A stretch of DNA of 5,738 nt from an uncultured Acidobacteriota bacterium (lineage in GTDB: Bacteria > Acidobacteriota > Blastocatellia > Pyrinomonadales > Pyrinomonadaceae), in assembly GCA_902826505.1 (NCBI GenBank), contig CADEFG010000355.1, positions 1 through 5,738 of the forward strand, given 5' to 3'. A model generated the notes under the pieces. That model searched no databases and had not been told where the DNA came from. It was given only the letters and a program-made list of their open reading frames with translations. Positions 5,235-5,738 of this stretch are shown here, piece by piece (the first letter of the stretch is position 1; every line of letters begins with the position of its first letter). The position numbers were made by a program, and so were the translations under genes.

Positions 5235-5702
5235 TTAATTCGAACAAACTATGTTGGCGTGGCGCACAGCGAGAAGCCATTTGCCTTTTTGTTTCATCCA
5301 GACGTTTGTATAGCGACGTTGGATGATTTTGCCCGCATTTGGCGCATCGCCGGTCGGTTTTAAAGTTTCGTGTCCCATGACGATGACCGTGTTTTTGTAG
5401 AACAAAAACGTTTCCGGTTCGCGAACGAATGATGAATAATTGATGACGCCCGTGCGGATCATCTCCAAGATTCCTTCTCTTTCTTTGACGACTTTGTTGG
5501 TCGGATGATTGGTGACGGCATCTTCGGCAATCAGTTTCTTTAAGGCTTCCGTGTCGCGCCGCAGAATCGCGTCGGCGTGCGCCAGATCGAGCCGTCTGAT
5601 TTCCTGTTCGAGCACTTCATTTCGCTTGAGGCTCTGACCTGATGCTGAACCGCCGGCAAAAATAAAAATGGCTGTTACGAGTAAAATTATAGTATCTGAC
5701 AA
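5235..5702 (-). CDS. Exported DUF4440/SnoaL-like (NTF2-fold) protein
   Basis: This 155-residue product opens with a hydrophobic segment (about 4-18) and a small-residue stretch, SASG before Gln23, that looks like a signal peptidase I site; no lipobox Cys is present. The mature part (about 28-152) has the DUF4440 pattern: a long first helix (EIRRLDLAHADAILRRDTEALKKLIAED), HPTNKVVKEREGILEMI, then strands ending in RRYTNVWMKQKGKWLLAVRHANIV. NTF2-fold proteins of this type are small pocketed dimers, some catalytic and many of unknown role; nothing here names a substrate. The only usable start before the signal segment is a TTG at 5702: an in-frame TAA stands two codons upstream and no Shine-Dalgarno is visible. 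The n-region lacks the usual Lys/Arg, which makes the start the least certain part. The gene is convergent with the radical SAM gene and probably unrelated to it. Confidence 0.75.
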   Translation of the reverse strand: MSDTIILLVTAIFIFAGGSASGQSLKRNEVLEQEIRRLDLAHADAILRRDTEALKKLIAEDAVTNHPTNKVVKEREGILEMIRTGVINYSSFVREPETFLFYKNTVIVMGHETLKPTGDAPNAGKIIQRRYTNVWMKQKGKWLLAVRHANIVCSN

Positions 5703-5738
5703 AACTTGTTAGAAAAACAGATCTTTGATAAAAACTGA

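Noticed and set aside
5224..5285. CCATTTGCC repeated at 5224-5232 and 5277-5285
   Set aside because: It is only 9 nt and one copy lies in coding sequence; chance similarity is the simpler explanation.

Overview
The window comes from a bacterial chromosome. Coding regions sampled by eye are close to 50% GC, and the large spacer in the middle is only about 25% GC. The genes are TetR-type, FtsB/DivIC-type, an alpha-D-phosphohexomutase, a radical SAM protein related to archaeal tetraether lipid synthase, and a secreted DUF4440-type protein. This mix, the base composition and the protein style suggest Acidobacteriota, perhaps Blastocatellia. That is an impression from memory of such genomes, not proof.

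Layout. 1-202 (minus) is the N-terminus of a TetR-family repressor cut by the window edge, with a perfect 8+2+8 palindrome just before its start that looks like its own operator. 226-474 is a spacer holding a strong hairpin (329-360), probably the terminator of the next transcript, and a small GC-rich block. 475-2197 (minus) is a two-gene unit: a phosphoglucomutase/phosphomannomutase, then an FtsB/DivIC-like division protein whose TTG start lies 32 nt inside the mutase gene behind a textbook Shine-Dalgarno. 2198-2891 is a 694-nt AT-rich divergent spacer with several palindromes and promoter-like elements but no credible gene. 2892-4925 (plus) is the centrepiece: a 677-residue radical SAM protein of the Tes/MJ0619 type, followed by a very strong intrinsic terminator (4942-4987). 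5235-5702 (minus) is a small exported NTF2-fold (DUF4440-like) protein convergent with it.

How the genes relate. The mutase and the division protein probably share a transcript, joining hexose-phosphate supply for envelope sugars with septum assembly. The radical SAM gene stands alone, with its own ribosome binding site and terminator. Archaeal Tes joins two lipid chains by C-C bond formation between methyl ends to make membrane-spanning lipids. A bacterial relative is therefore a candidate for membrane-spanning lipid synthesis, for example iso-diabolic acid or branched tetraethers if the host is acidobacterial, but substrate and product cannot be read from the sequence. The long spacer in front of it has the look of a regulated upstream region.
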